A DNA stretch of 17,437 bases. Origin: Bacteroides sp. CAG:1076 (GTDB lineage Bacteria; Bacteroidota; Bacteroidia; Bacteroidales; Bacteroidaceae). Under the pieces are notes generated by a model that worked only from the letters and a program-made list of their open reading frames with translations, was not told the DNA's origin and did not search any database. Position numbers and translations under genes: made by a program. Below, one piece after another: positions 1-7,114 of this stretch; position 1 is the first letter of the stretch, and the number at the start of each line of letters is the position of its first letter. The stretch spans positions 1 to 17,437 of the forward strand of contig HF993139.1 in assembly GCA_000436795.1 (NCBI GenBank), given 5' to 3'.

Positions 1-1
1 T

Positions 2-190
2 GGTAACCGTTTGGGTGATAACGCAGAAATGTGTTTCATCGAATTGGTTGACTACAATGAGAATATGGCTAAGACAGCTGCTAAGAAAGCTACTCGTACT
101 CGTCGTTCTAAAAAATCTGCTGCAACTGAGGCACCTGCTGCTGAAGCAACTGCAGAAGCTACTACAGAGGAAGCCCCTAAAGCTGAATAA
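2..190 (+). CDS. rplQ: 50S ribosomal protein L17, C-terminal end (partial)
   Basis: Only the last 62 codons are present; the frame enters from the left edge and ends at TAA 188-190. The first visible residues (GNRLGDNAEMCFIELVDYNE) match the conserved C-terminal part of bacterial L17, where the motif R-x-G-D-x-A-x-M and the following ELVDYN are typical. After that comes a low-complexity tail rich in Ala, Lys, Arg and then Ala/Glu/Thr, ending PKAE, as seen in Bacteroidetes L17, which is longer than the E. coli protein. L17 is a large-subunit protein near the exit tunnel and is normally the last gene of the rpsM-rpsK-rpsD-rpoA-rplQ cluster. That fits the strong terminator just downstream and the change of gene strand after it. 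Confidence 0.95.
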   Translation, partial: GNRLGDNAEMCFIELVDYNENMAKTAAKKATRTRRSKKSAATEAPAAEATAEATTEEAPKAE

Positions 191-212
191 TTCTGTAAAC
201 GCTATATATATT

Positions 213-247
213 AAAAGCCGGAGTTCATTTGGACTTCGGCTTTTTTT
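213..247 (+). terminator. Intrinsic terminator after rplQ
   Basis: A 14-bp stem (213-226 with 231-244, two G-U wobbles) closes an ATTT loop and runs into seven T residues at 241-247. It lies 23 bp after the rplQ stop, so it probably ends the ribosomal-protein transcript. Confidence 0.9.
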
Positions 248-290
248 ATGATACGGGATATCTATAACTTCCTGAAGAATGATAAAATTT

Positions 291-382
291 CACTGCTTTT
301 AGCTCTCTGAGAGGCTTTTATGTGTAATGGCTATCATTTATTGTCTTCACTCCTTATCGCTTTGCAGGAGGCTTTTCTGTGT
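291..382. repeat. Imperfect 57-bp-spaced direct repeat in the rplQ / mutS-like intergenic region
   Basis: The stretch 248-495 has no plausible gene. It holds two related segments exactly 57 bp apart. The segment starting CACTGCTTTTAGCTC at 291 and the segment starting CACTCCTTATCGCTT at 348 agree at about 27 of the first 36 positions, including GAGGCTTTTnTGTGT at 311-325 and 368-382. Beyond that the copies drift, although a CATTTAT block recurs. This looks like a decayed tandem duplication. I see no function for it. Two CCCTTCAC copies one base apart (474-481, 483-490) lie at the end of the same region. Confidence 0.45.
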
Positions 383-495
383 CTTAAACGGATACATTTA
401 TAAACTATTGCCATACGAAGGGGTGATTGTAGACTTTATTGGGCTTTTTCATTGAAAATATTACTCGTTTTTACCCTTCACGCCCTTCACATGTT

Positions 496-2301
496 TCATT
501 CATCTTGTATTATGATTCCCATTTTTTTCATAAGGAAGCAAGCATTCATATTTTGTGCTACGCCTTCCCGTAATTTATAAGAAAAGCTAAGTTCGTTTTC
601 CTTTATGTCAGCCTCGAAGCAGTAATTACGTATCTTGTCGGGGAACTGTTCAGCAAGGGTACCCAACAATAAATCGTGTGTGGCAATAATACCATTAGTT
701 TGCAGATGCATAAATTGGCGTATCAAGTCGAGCGAGCCTTTCTGCTTGTCGGCCGAATTGGTTCCTTTCAATATTTCATCCAGGATGATGAATAGCTCAT
801 GCCCTTCATTTAGTAAATCGATGATACGTTTCAGTCGCTTGAGCTCGGCGAAGAAATACGATTCATTATCCGTAAGCGAGTCAGATGTACGCAGACTGGT
901 AATTAACTGTGCAGGATATAGAGTCAATTGTTTGCAACATACCGGACAGCCGATACATGCAAGCAAATAATTAACCCCAATCGTACGTAGGTATGTACTT
1001 TTTCCTGCCATATTAGCTCCGGTTATAATTAGAAAAAACGGTCGTGACGGTATCAGGGCATCGTTCTTTACACATTGTTCGGCAGGCATCAGCGGATGCC
1101 CCATAGCGGTTGCTATAAACTGGAAGGGCTTGTCTGAAATAGAAGGATAGCTATAGTCCGGATGATTATAGGCAAAAGTCCCTAACGAGCAAAGAGCATC
1201 AAGCTCTCCAACGGTTTCCAGCCATTGCATCAGATGATGACCGTATCGCTCTTTCCATCGCTCGATACGTACTACCTGTCGTAGCTGAAAGAAAATACTA
1301 CCTTCCAGTATGACATAAAGTAACTGGTTGTTACGCAGATCCAGTCTGTCGAGTTCTTTGGATAGTTGCATCAAAGCCTCGGCCGGCGAATGTCCGTCAA
1401 TGTTCAGTCGCTCTATTAGTTGTTGTACTTCGGCAGATTTCCATACTTGTTGGCGGGCAAGTGCAATCAGTTTGGCATAACTGTTCAGAGTTTTCAATTT
1501 CTCGCCATATGTTTGCTGTACAAAAGTCGCCTTTTTGATGACGGCAAAGCTGATAATCACAAATAGCATAAACATTAATCCGAACCAGCTTATAGAGCAA
1601 ATACCCGTCAGTCCTCCTGCAAGCAATGCGATGTTGATGAGGGGAACTCCCCATAAGGTTAGCTTTACCCATGTGGCATGCAACAAATTGGAGGGGCTTT
1701 CACTCCATCGGCGTATTTCCTCTACGTCGGATGTCTTTCCGTGATTAACCAATCCCGTGATACGGAATTCTTCGCGAAACTCGTTTCTTTCGCTCATATC
1801 CCTTACACCCTGCTGGCGAAGTTCTATCAACTCTTTTTGAGTCAAGTGCTCCTGCATCCATCGGGCAAGAGTTTGTTTTCCGATGTGCGTACATGTACGG
1901 TTTATGGCCTGAAACAACGAATTTCGTCCAAACAAATCGAGGTCGAATGAGTATGGATGTTCTGGGTTGACAAATTCTTTTCCCTCATCGAAGCCGGAAA
2001 AATCACCTTCCAGTCCTTTCAGTTCATTGCGGTTGATTTGCTCTTGAGTTTCCAACCATTCCTTTCGTGCGAAGAAACGGTTGTGTAGTTTTATAAGAGC
2101 CAGGAAAGGAAGAAATGTACAACATACCGCACCAATCAGTACCCCTGTTCCGGCATGAAATAATGCGATGACGGCCGTTATTCCGGCAAGAAAAAATACG
2201 ATGCGTAGTAAACTGATATGGAGAATGCGTTTCTTTATATTAGTCAGTTCTTTTGCCGTTTCGGCTATTCGAGAAGTGTACCAGTCATTGGGAGTTATCA
2301 T
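496..2301 (-). CDS. Membrane-anchored MutS-family ATPase (domain V), not classical MutS
   Basis: The protein has 601 residues from the ATG at 2301. The frame can be extended to 2370, but a promoter box at 2329-2336 lies inside the extra codons, so I take 2301. The C-terminal third is a MutS ABC-type ATPase domain: Walker A GANMAGKST near residues 428-436, Walker B LFIILDE near 503-509 followed by the signature-like KGTNSADK, and the switch histidine in IIATHD. The N-terminal mismatch-reading domain of MutS is absent. Instead there are two hydrophobic helices (about 30-49 and 52-72) and a second pair (about 213-257), with a MutS-III-like helical core between and after them. The DEILKGTNS variant in place of DELGRGTS separates it from MutS1. 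Such proteins occur in Bacteroidetes and have no established function that I can cite; the substrate could be branched nucleic acid near the membrane, but this is inference. It appears monocistronic. Confidence 0.85.
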   Translation of the reverse strand: MITPNDWYTSRIAETAKELTNIKKRILHISLLRIVFFLAGITAVIALFHAGTGVLIGAVCCTFLPFLALIKLHNRFFARKEWLETQEQINRNELKGLEGDFSGFDEGKEFVNPEHPYSFDLDLFGRNSLFQAINRTCTHIGKQTLARWMQEHLTQKELIELRQQGVRDMSERNEFREEFRITGLVNHGKTSDVEEIRRWSESPSNLLHATWVKLTLWGVPLINIALLAGGLTGICSISWFGLMFMLFVIISFAVIKKATFVQQTYGEKLKTLNSYAKLIALARQQVWKSAEVQQLIERLNIDGHSPAEALMQLSKELDRLDLRNNQLLYVILEGSIFFQLRQVVRIERWKERYGHHLMQWLETVGELDALCSLGTFAYNHPDYSYPSISDKPFQFIATAMGHPLMPAEQCVKNDALIPSRPFFLIITGANMAGKSTYLRTIGVNYLLACIGCPVCCKQLTLYPAQLITSLRTSDSLTDNESYFFAELKRLKRIIDLLNEGHELFIILDEILKGTNSADKQKGSLDLIRQFMHLQTNGIIATHDLLLGTLAEQFPDKIRNYCFEADIKENELSFSYKLREGVAQNMNACFLMKKMGIIIQDE

Positions 2302-2328
2302 ATGAAATAAAAATTGATTATTCACTGG

Positions 2329-2360
2329 CAAATGTAATGAAAGGAAGTATATCTTACAAT
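2329..2360 (-). promoter_or_regulatory. Promoter of the MutS-like gene
   Basis: On the minus strand a consensus Bacteroides -7 box TACATTTG (2329-2336) is preceded at 20 bp by ATTG (2357-2360), close to the -33 TTTG. The predicted transcript start leaves a leader of about 20 nt before the ATG at 2301 and makes the upstream in-frame start at 2370 unlikely. Confidence 0.7.
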
Positions 2361-2526
2361 CCTCAGTCATTAAACCTTATCAAATTGGAAGCAAGAAGCA
2401 ACAAACTTTCATGATGTTTCGTGTATGCTGTAATTATGAATGGTTTGACACAGGATAAACTTTCTCAGGAAAGCCGAGGAGATGCATTCTGATTTTTTCT
2501 GTAAGGTAATAGAGTTGTTCTCGGTT

Positions 2527-2557
2527 TTTGTACAAAACATTTTGGAATTTGTACAAA
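2527..2557. promoter_or_regulatory. Pair of identical palindromes TTTGTACAAA, 21 bp apart
   Basis: The perfect 10-bp palindrome TTTGTACAAA occurs at 2527-2536 and again at 2548-2557. The centre-to-centre distance is 21 bp, two helical turns, which is the geometry expected of a cooperative dimer-binding operator. It lies in a gene-free region of about 320 bp (2361-2681) between the metY terminator and the mutS-like promoter, roughly 190 bp upstream of the latter. No gene with a convincing start sits next to it, so its target is unclear. The rest of the gap holds only the hairpin listed separately. Confidence 0.5.
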
Positions 2558-2561
2558 TTTT

Positions 2562-2585
2562 CTAAAAACGTCCTGACGTTTTTGG
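2562..2585. other. Short hairpin/inverted repeat next to the palindrome pair
   Basis: CTAAAAACGT (2562-2571) and ACGTTTTTGG (2576-2585) form a 10-bp inverted repeat with one wobble around a CCTG loop, only 5 bp from the second TTTGTACAAA palindrome. The sequence after it on the plus strand is not T-rich. On the minus strand it is followed by AGAAAATTTG. It is therefore a poor terminator and may be part of a composite regulatory site. Confidence 0.4.
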
Positions 2586-2681
2586 CAGACTGTCAGCTTC
2601 TTTTGCAGGCAATATGCAGAGGGTTGAAGAACAAGAAGAAGTTATAATCATCATATAAATCTTCAGGCGATAGCAATAATC

Positions 2682-2729
2682 AAAAAAGGCCGTTTCCGTA
2701 TTGTCTGAAAAATACAGAAACGACCTTTT
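2682..2729 (-). terminator. metY: Intrinsic terminator after metY
   Basis: Read on the minus strand, a 19-bp stem (2711-2729 with 2684-2702, two wobbles) closes an 8-nt loop and is followed by a run of six T. It starts 30 bp after the metY stop codon. In reverse the hairpin also has T residues, but no gene approaches from the left on the plus strand. Confidence 0.9.
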
Positions 2730-2758
2730 GATCGGTTATACGTATACCTTGATGTACA

Positions 2759-4042
2759 TTAAATGTATTGCATAGCTTGATTCAAATCAGCGATGATGTC
2801 ATCTACATTTTCGATACCTACCGACAGACGTATCAAATCGGGAGCTACACCAGCCTCTATCAACTGCTCGTCGGTCAACTGGCGGTGTGTATGACTTGCC
2901 GGATGCAGTACGCAGGTACGTGCGTCGGCAACGTGTGTAACAATACAGGCCAGTTTCAGCTGATCCATGAACTTGATAGCATCTTCACGGGTACCTTTCA
3001 GTCCGAAGGCAATGACACCACACGAGCCGTTTGGCATGTATTTCTGAGCCAGTTCATAATATTTGCTACTTTTCAGCCCACAGTAGTTTACCCATTTTAC
3101 CTTTGGATTTGCTTCCAGCCATTCGGCCACCTTCTGTGCGTTCTCACAGTGACGTGCTACACGCAGGTGCAATGTTTCCAGTCCCAGATTTAGCAGGAAG
3201 GCATTTTCGGGCGACTGTATGGAACCGAGGTCACGCATCAGCTGTGCGGTTGCTTTGGTTATATAAGCCATCTTGCCGAAAGCCTTGGTATAAGTCAGTC
3301 CGTGATAAGAAGCATCCGGCTGAGTCAGTCCCGGGAACTTGTCGGCATGTGCTTCCCAGTCGAAGTTACCACTGTCTACTACGGCACCTCCTACACAAGT
3401 TGCATGTCCGTCCATATATTTGGTAGTAGAATGTGTTACGATGTCGGCTCCCCATTCAAACGGGCGGCAGTTGATAGGAGTAGCAAATGTATTGTCCACA
3501 ATCAAGGGCACTCCATGTTTGTGTGCGATACGTGCAAACTTTTCAATATCGAGGACATTGATGCTCGGATTCGAGATGGTTTCGCCGAACAGACATTTGG
3601 TATTCGGGCGGAAAGCCTTTTCAATTTCCTCTTCCGGTGCATCGGCATCAACAAATGTGCACTCTATTCCCAGTTTCTTCATTGTTACACCAAAAAGGTT
3701 GAATGTGCCTCCGTAGATAGTTGATGAGCAGACAAAGTGATCACCTGCCTCACAGATATTGAATACAGCATAAAAATTGGCTGCCTGACCAGACGAAGTC
3801 AGCATAGCACCTACACCACCTTCCAGCGCAGCAATCTTGGCAGCTACGGCATCGTTTGTCGGGTTCTGCAAGCGGGTGTAGAAATATCCGCTCTTTTCCA
3901 GGTCGAAGAGTTTAGCCATCTCTTCGCTGGTATCGTATTTGAATGTTGTACTTTGATAGATAGGTAAAACACGGGGTTCTCCGTTCTTCGGAGTCCATCC
4001 AGCCTGTACACACAGGGTCTCCTTTTTGAATTTCTGTTCCAT
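2759..4042 (-). CDS. metY: O-acetylhomoserine sulfhydrylase (O-acetylhomoserine aminocarboxypropyltransferase)
   Basis: This 427-residue cytosolic enzyme uses pyridoxal phosphate to make homocysteine (or methionine with methanethiol) from O-acetylhomoserine and sulfide, the direct sulfhydrylation route of methionine synthesis. It has the Cys/Met metabolism PLP fold: YQSTTF near residue 30, YTRLQNPTND near 55-64, SSGQAA near 83, the pyridine-ring aspartate in IVDNTFATP (about D183), and the Schiff-base lysine in HSTTKYMDGH (about K208). The length and the C-terminal RLSVGIEN motif fit MetY rather than the shorter MetB/MetC (about 380-400 residues). The gene has its own promoter and terminator and looks monocistronic. 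MetB-like gamma-synthase activity cannot be excluded from sequence alone. Confidence 0.93.
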   Translation of the reverse strand: MEQKFKKETLCVQAGWTPKNGEPRVLPIYQSTTFKYDTSEEMAKLFDLEKSGYFYTRLQNPTNDAVAAKIAALEGGVGAMLTSSGQAANFYAVFNICEAGDHFVCSSTIYGGTFNLFGVTMKKLGIECTFVDADAPEEEIEKAFRPNTKCLFGETISNPSINVLDIEKFARIAHKHGVPLIVDNTFATPINCRPFEWGADIVTHSTTKYMDGHATCVGGAVVDSGNFDWEAHADKFPGLTQPDASYHGLTYTKAFGKMAYITKATAQLMRDLGSIQSPENAFLLNLGLETLHLRVARHCENAQKVAEWLEANPKVKWVNYCGLKSSKYYELAQKYMPNGSCGVIAFGLKGTREDAIKFMDQLKLACIVTHVADARTCVLHPASHTHRQLTDEQLIEAGVAPDLIRLSVGIENVDDIIADLNQAMQYI

Positions 4043-4082
4043 ATTGTAATGCTTAAATTTACTTTTTCATTTAGTTGACGAG

Positions 4083-4090
4083 CAAAAGTA
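4083..4090 (-). promoter_or_regulatory. -7 box of the metY promoter
   Basis: TACTTTTG on the minus strand matches TAnnTTTG. It would give a 5' leader of roughly 35 nt before the metY ATG at 4042. No clear -33 TTTG is visible. It lies back to back with the thioesterase promoter in a 116-bp divergent intergenic region. Confidence 0.6.
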
Positions 4091-4133
4091 AGAAATAATC
4101 TTCCTTTATAGTAGGTTTTCGGGAAAAAAGATT

Positions 4134-4141
4134 TATATTTG
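4134..4141 (+). promoter_or_regulatory. -7 box of the thioesterase-proC promoter
   Basis: TATATTTG matches TAnnTTTG and lies 17 bp upstream of the ATG at 4159. The -33 region is not recognisable. The short leader supports the first ATG or one of the in-frame ATGs at 4165 or 4177 as start. Confidence 0.55.
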
Positions 4142-4158
4142 AGATTATATAAAAACAA

Positions 4159-4614
4159 ATGGATATGGCAGATGATATGAAATTTAGGCATGCATTGCCT
4201 GTACAGATTCGCTTCAGCGACGTCGACCAGTATGGTCACATGAATAATTCTTCGTATTTCTCTTTGTACGATTTGGCAAAGACTTCGTATATGCGTGATG
4301 TGTTTGGTAATAAAGACTGGAGTCATCTGGGTATTGTAGTTGCCAATATCAATGCCGATTTTCTGGCACCGGTGTTTTTTTCCGACGATCTGATAATAGA
4401 AACCACTGTCGTACATCTGGGACATAAGAGCTTTACCTTGCTTCAGCGGGCGGTCAATAAGGCGAGCGGTGTGTTGAAATGTCAGTGTCGTACGGTCATG
4501 GTAGGATATGATGTTGCAACCAAGGAGCCGGTGGAACTTCCGGATGATTTCAAACAGGCTGTTTGTGACTATGAAGGCAAGTCGTTGGACGAGCTGTCGC
4601 AGCCTTTAAAATAA
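4159..4614 (+). CDS. Hotdog-fold acyl-CoA thioesterase (4HBT family)
   Basis: The protein has 151 residues and one hotdog domain, the usual length for the 4-hydroxybenzoyl-CoA thioesterase / YbgC-FadM group. The N-terminal signature RFSDVDQYGHMNNSSY (about residues 18-33) carries the aspartate (D23) that aligns with the catalytic Asp of 4HBT and the GHMNN loop that starts the central helix. It probably hydrolyses an acyl- or aryl-CoA thioester in the cytosol; the physiological substrate cannot be read from sequence. In-frame ATGs at 4165 and 4177 are alternative starts. The stop is 32 bp before proC on the same strand, so the two are likely cotranscribed. There is no obvious metabolic link to proline synthesis. 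Confidence 0.85.
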   Translation: MDMADDMKFRHALPVQIRFSDVDQYGHMNNSSYFSLYDLAKTSYMRDVFGNKDWSHLGIVVANINADFLAPVFFSDDLIIETTVVHLGHKSFTLLQRAVNKASGVLKCQCRTVMVGYDVATKEPVELPDDFKQAVCDYEGKSLDELSQPLK

Positions 4615-4646
4615 TATTACGGATAAAGAACAATTGAGTTTTTCAT

Positions 4647-5417
4647 ATGAAAGTAGCAATTATCGGAGCCGGCAATATGGGCGGAGCTATTGCACGCGGG
4701 CTGGCACAGGGACATTATATTAAAGCGAGCGAAATAGTAGTTACTAATCCCAGTACGGCAAAGCTGGATAAGTTGAAGGCTGAATTTCCCGACATTCATA
4801 CCTCTACCAACAATAAGGAGGCTGCCGATGCCGATGTGGTGATTGTTGCAGTCAAGCCCTGGAAGGTAGAAGAAGTGCTGAAACCTTTGCGTCTTCGTCA
4901 GCCGCAGATACTTGTGTCGGTTGCTGCCGGGCTGACTTTCGAAGATTTGGCTCATTTTGTTGATCCGGAAATGCCTATCTTCCGTGTAATTCCGAATACG
5001 GCAATAGCCGAACGTGCCAGTATGACATTGATAGCCCGGCGGAATGCTACCGACGAGCAGACACAAGTCATGTTAGGGGTTTTCAATGAAATGGGACTTG
5101 CGATGCTGATAGAGGAAAAACAGTTTGCGGCAGCCACTTCACTTGCTTCATGTGGAATAGCCTACGTCATGAAATATGTACAGGCAGCTATGCAGGCAGG
5201 GGTAGAAGCCGGATTACGTCCGGGAGAGGCCAAGAAAATGGTAGCACAGACATTAGATGGTGCTGCTCGTTTGCTGCTGAGTGATGAAAATTCGCATCCG
5301 GCTGTCGAAATAGAAAAGGTTACAACACCGGGTGGCATTACAATCAAGGGAGTTAATTCACTGGAACACGACGGATTTACCTCTGCTGTAATTAATGCCT
5401 TTAAGGCAAGTATGTGA
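4647..5417 (+). CDS. proC: Pyrroline-5-carboxylate reductase
   Basis: The protein has 256 residues and reduces 1-pyrroline-5-carboxylate to L-proline with NAD(P)H, the last step of proline synthesis. The N-terminal Rossmann fold begins at once with KVAIIGAGNMGGAI (GxGxxG at residues 7-12), followed by the VVIVAVKPW strand and the SVAAGLTF / RVIPNTA segments typical of P5CR. The C-terminal helical dimer domain ends with the family motif TTPGGITIKGVNSLE. It is slightly shorter than E. coli ProC (269) but complete. It is the second gene of a short rightward operon, 32 bp behind the thioesterase and 29 bp ahead of a small membrane-protein gene. Confidence 0.95.
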   Translation: MKVAIIGAGNMGGAIARGLAQGHYIKASEIVVTNPSTAKLDKLKAEFPDIHTSTNNKEAADADVVIVAVKPWKVEEVLKPLRLRQPQILVSVAAGLTFEDLAHFVDPEMPIFRVIPNTAIAERASMTLIARRNATDEQTQVMLGVFNEMGLAMLIEEKQFAAATSLASCGIAYVMKYVQAAMQAGVEAGLRPGEAKKMVAQTLDGAARLLLSDENSHPAVEIEKVTTPGGITIKGVNSLEHDGFTSAVINAFKASM

Positions 5418-5446
5418 TAAATGTTCTACACTTAAATACGATATTT

Positions 5447-5668
5447 ATGAAAAACAATATTCTGATAACGATGGCTATTCTGATTCTTGTAGGGCTTGCC
5501 GTACAAGGTATGTTGGGTGTGGCAGCCGGAATATTGGTTTCTGCTATCATCGGCATTATTTATGGAGCCGCGAAAAAAGACAAACAGTTTATTAGATGGT
5601 CGGTGACAGCCCTTGTCATCGACCTGATCTGTGTCCTTTTGATTTATGTAGGGATGGGAAATCTGTGA
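5447..5668 (+). CDS. Small three-helix membrane protein of unknown function
   Basis: From the ATG at 5447 it has 73 residues (MKNNILITMAILIL...). The frame is open further upstream, to a GTG at 5414 that overlaps the proC stop, but the ATG with its AT-rich leader is the better start. Three hydrophobic segments are visible: residues 4-20, 22-40 (rich in Gly/Ala) and 51-69, with a positively charged AAKKDKQFIR loop between the second and third. I do not recognise a family. Position 29 bp after proC suggests cotranscription. The stop codon is separated by one base from that of the convergent MATE gene. Confidence 0.6.
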   Translation: MKNNILITMAILILVGLAVQGMLGVAAGILVSAIIGIIYGAAKKDKQFIRWSVTALVIDLICVLLIYVGMGNL

Positions 5669-5669
5669 T

Positions 5670-7019
5670 TTATTTCACAAAGCCTTTCTTTGCCCATTTC
5701 AGGCTGTTCCAGCGTTTGACGAATATAAGGGCACGTATATTCTCGTCCAGCAGGAAGGCACACCACATGCCCGGAAGTCCCCAGCCCCAGTGAATTCCTA
5801 AAAGATAGCTGAAACCTACCGAAACGGTCCATTGTACGATTAATCCCACGTAGAACGGATAGTTTACGTCGCCAGCCGAACGTAGTGCGTTGGTGGCGTA
5901 GATGTTTACGGCACGTCCGATTTCTACTACCACATCGATGATCATAATGGTAACTCCCATTCGGATGATCTCTTCATTGTCAGTCAGAAGGCTGAAGATG
6001 AAATGTCCGCCTGCTGCCCAGATACAGGAGAGGATGAGTGATACGAGGATAGAGAGTCGCATGACATATTTGCCCAACAAATAAGCAGCGTGTATTTTCT
6101 TTTGTCCAACCAGATGACCGATGCTGATGGCTCCTCCTTGCGCCATGGCTATGGCAAACAAGTATACAAACATGATAATGTTTACGGTGTAAGTACGGGT
6201 TGCCAGCGCATTGTTTCCCAAGATATTAATCAGATAAGTAATTACTACCTGAGAAAAGCTGTACGAAAGGTTCTCACCGGCAGAGGGCAATCCTACTTTT
6301 AACAGGTTTTTCAGTTCTATCCAGGGGAAAGGACGGAAATAGGCCAGTGGAAATTTAGGTATATGCTTGCGGAACAGAATGATGAACAGTACGATCATAC
6401 TTACTCCCCGGGCTATGGAAGTCGATATAGCAGCACCTTCGGCTCCCATGGCAGGCATGCCGAACTTACCGAAAATCAACGAGTAGTTTCCGATGATATT
6501 CATAATATTCACCAAAACGGTGACCAGCATCGGGTAGATGGCTTTGTTGGCACTGCGCAGTGCAGCCGAAATGGTCAACGATATTGCCTGAAAGAAAGCA
6601 AAGGCACCTACTATCTCCATATATCCGATACCATATTTCAGCAATTCAGGACGAAGCCCCATCCAGCCCAGTAAGGTTGTTGCTCCGAAGTGTAAAATCG
6701 CACTTATAAGAAGTCCTACCACAAGATTCAGAAGTAAGGCTACTCCTACGACCTGCACCATATTCTTGTGCATTTTGGCGCCGAGGTATTGGGAACAAAG
6801 TACGGACGTTCCGATATTGATAACTTCGAATACGAGGAAAGCAAACATTACTATCTGGTTGACTACTCCTACGGCAGCTACACTTTCATCCGAATACTGG
6901 CTCAGCATGATTGTATCTACTGCTCCCAGCATCATAATCAATAACGTTTCGATAAAGATCGGGACAACCAGTTTAGTCAGTCCCTTACGAATATTAGTCT
7001 GTTGAATTGCCTGTTCCAC
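5670..7019 (-). CDS. MATE-family multidrug/cation efflux transporter (NorM/DinF type)
   Basis: An inner-membrane antiporter that exports organic cations or other solutes using Na+ or H+. With a GTG start at 7019 it has 449 residues, in the usual 440-480 range, and shows the twelve-helix, two-fold MatE pattern. The first repeat begins with LVVPIFIETLLIMMLGAVDTIM and the second with LLKVGLPSAGENLSYSFSQV. An aspartate in the first helix pair (AVDTIML) and VGVVNQI fit the family. The open frame can start at a TTG at 7046, but that TTG is part of a -7 promoter box, so a GTG start with a leader of about 18 nt is preferred. It is monocistronic. Substrate unknown. Confidence 0.88.
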   Translation of the reverse strand: MEQAIQQTNIRKGLTKLVVPIFIETLLIMMLGAVDTIMLSQYSDESVAAVGVVNQIVMFAFLVFEVINIGTSVLCSQYLGAKMHKNMVQVVGVALLLNLVVGLLISAILHFGATTLLGWMGLRPELLKYGIGYMEIVGAFAFFQAISLTISAALRSANKAIYPMLVTVLVNIMNIIGNYSLIFGKFGMPAMGAEGAAISTSIARGVSMIVLFIILFRKHIPKFPLAYFRPFPWIELKNLLKVGLPSAGENLSYSFSQVVITYLINILGNNALATRTYTVNIIMFVYLFAIAMAQGGAISIGHLVGQKKIHAAYLLGKYVMRLSILVSLILSCIWAAGGHFIFSLLTDNEEIIRMGVTIMIIDVVVEIGRAVNIYATNALRSAGDVNYPFYVGLIVQWTVSVGFSYLLGIHWGWGLPGMWCAFLLDENIRALIFVKRWNSLKWAKKGFVK

Positions 7020-7027
7020 GAGATGAT

Positions 7028-7070
7028 AAAAAAATTCCGCGTGCAAAGTTACGACTTTTTTTACACGCGG
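7028..7070 (-). terminator. Intrinsic terminator after the folE operon
   Basis: On the minus strand, CCGCGTGTAAA (7060-7070) pairs with TTTGCACGCGG (7037-7047) as an 11-bp stem with one wobble around a 12-nt loop. It is followed by AA and seven T residues (7028-7034). It lies 45 bp after the folE stop. Its 3' arm contains the end of the MATE -7 box. Confidence 0.8.
7044..7051 (-). promoter_or_regulatory. -7 box of the MATE gene promoter
   Basis: TAACTTTG on the minus strand fits TAnnTTTG. Transcription would start near 7037, about 18 nt before the GTG at 7019. The box sits inside the loop and 3' arm of the folE terminator hairpin. No good -33 element is seen. Confidence 0.6.
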
Positions 7071-7114
7071 AGACTTGACTTAAATCATTTTCTAATCTTG
7101 GAAGTACAGTAGTT

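Noticed and set aside
474..490. Two copies of CCCTTCAC one base apart
   Set aside because: Only two short units with no flanking structure; too little to call a repeat array.
2302..2370. Longer N-terminus of the MutS-like protein (start at 2370)
   Set aside because: A consensus -7 box (2329-2336) with a -33-like element lies within these codons, and the extra residues do not look like part of the family.
3031..3724. Plus-strand open frames across metY
   Set aside because: Shadows of metY: the minus strand encodes a full PLP enzyme, and the plus-strand products show no recognisable fold.
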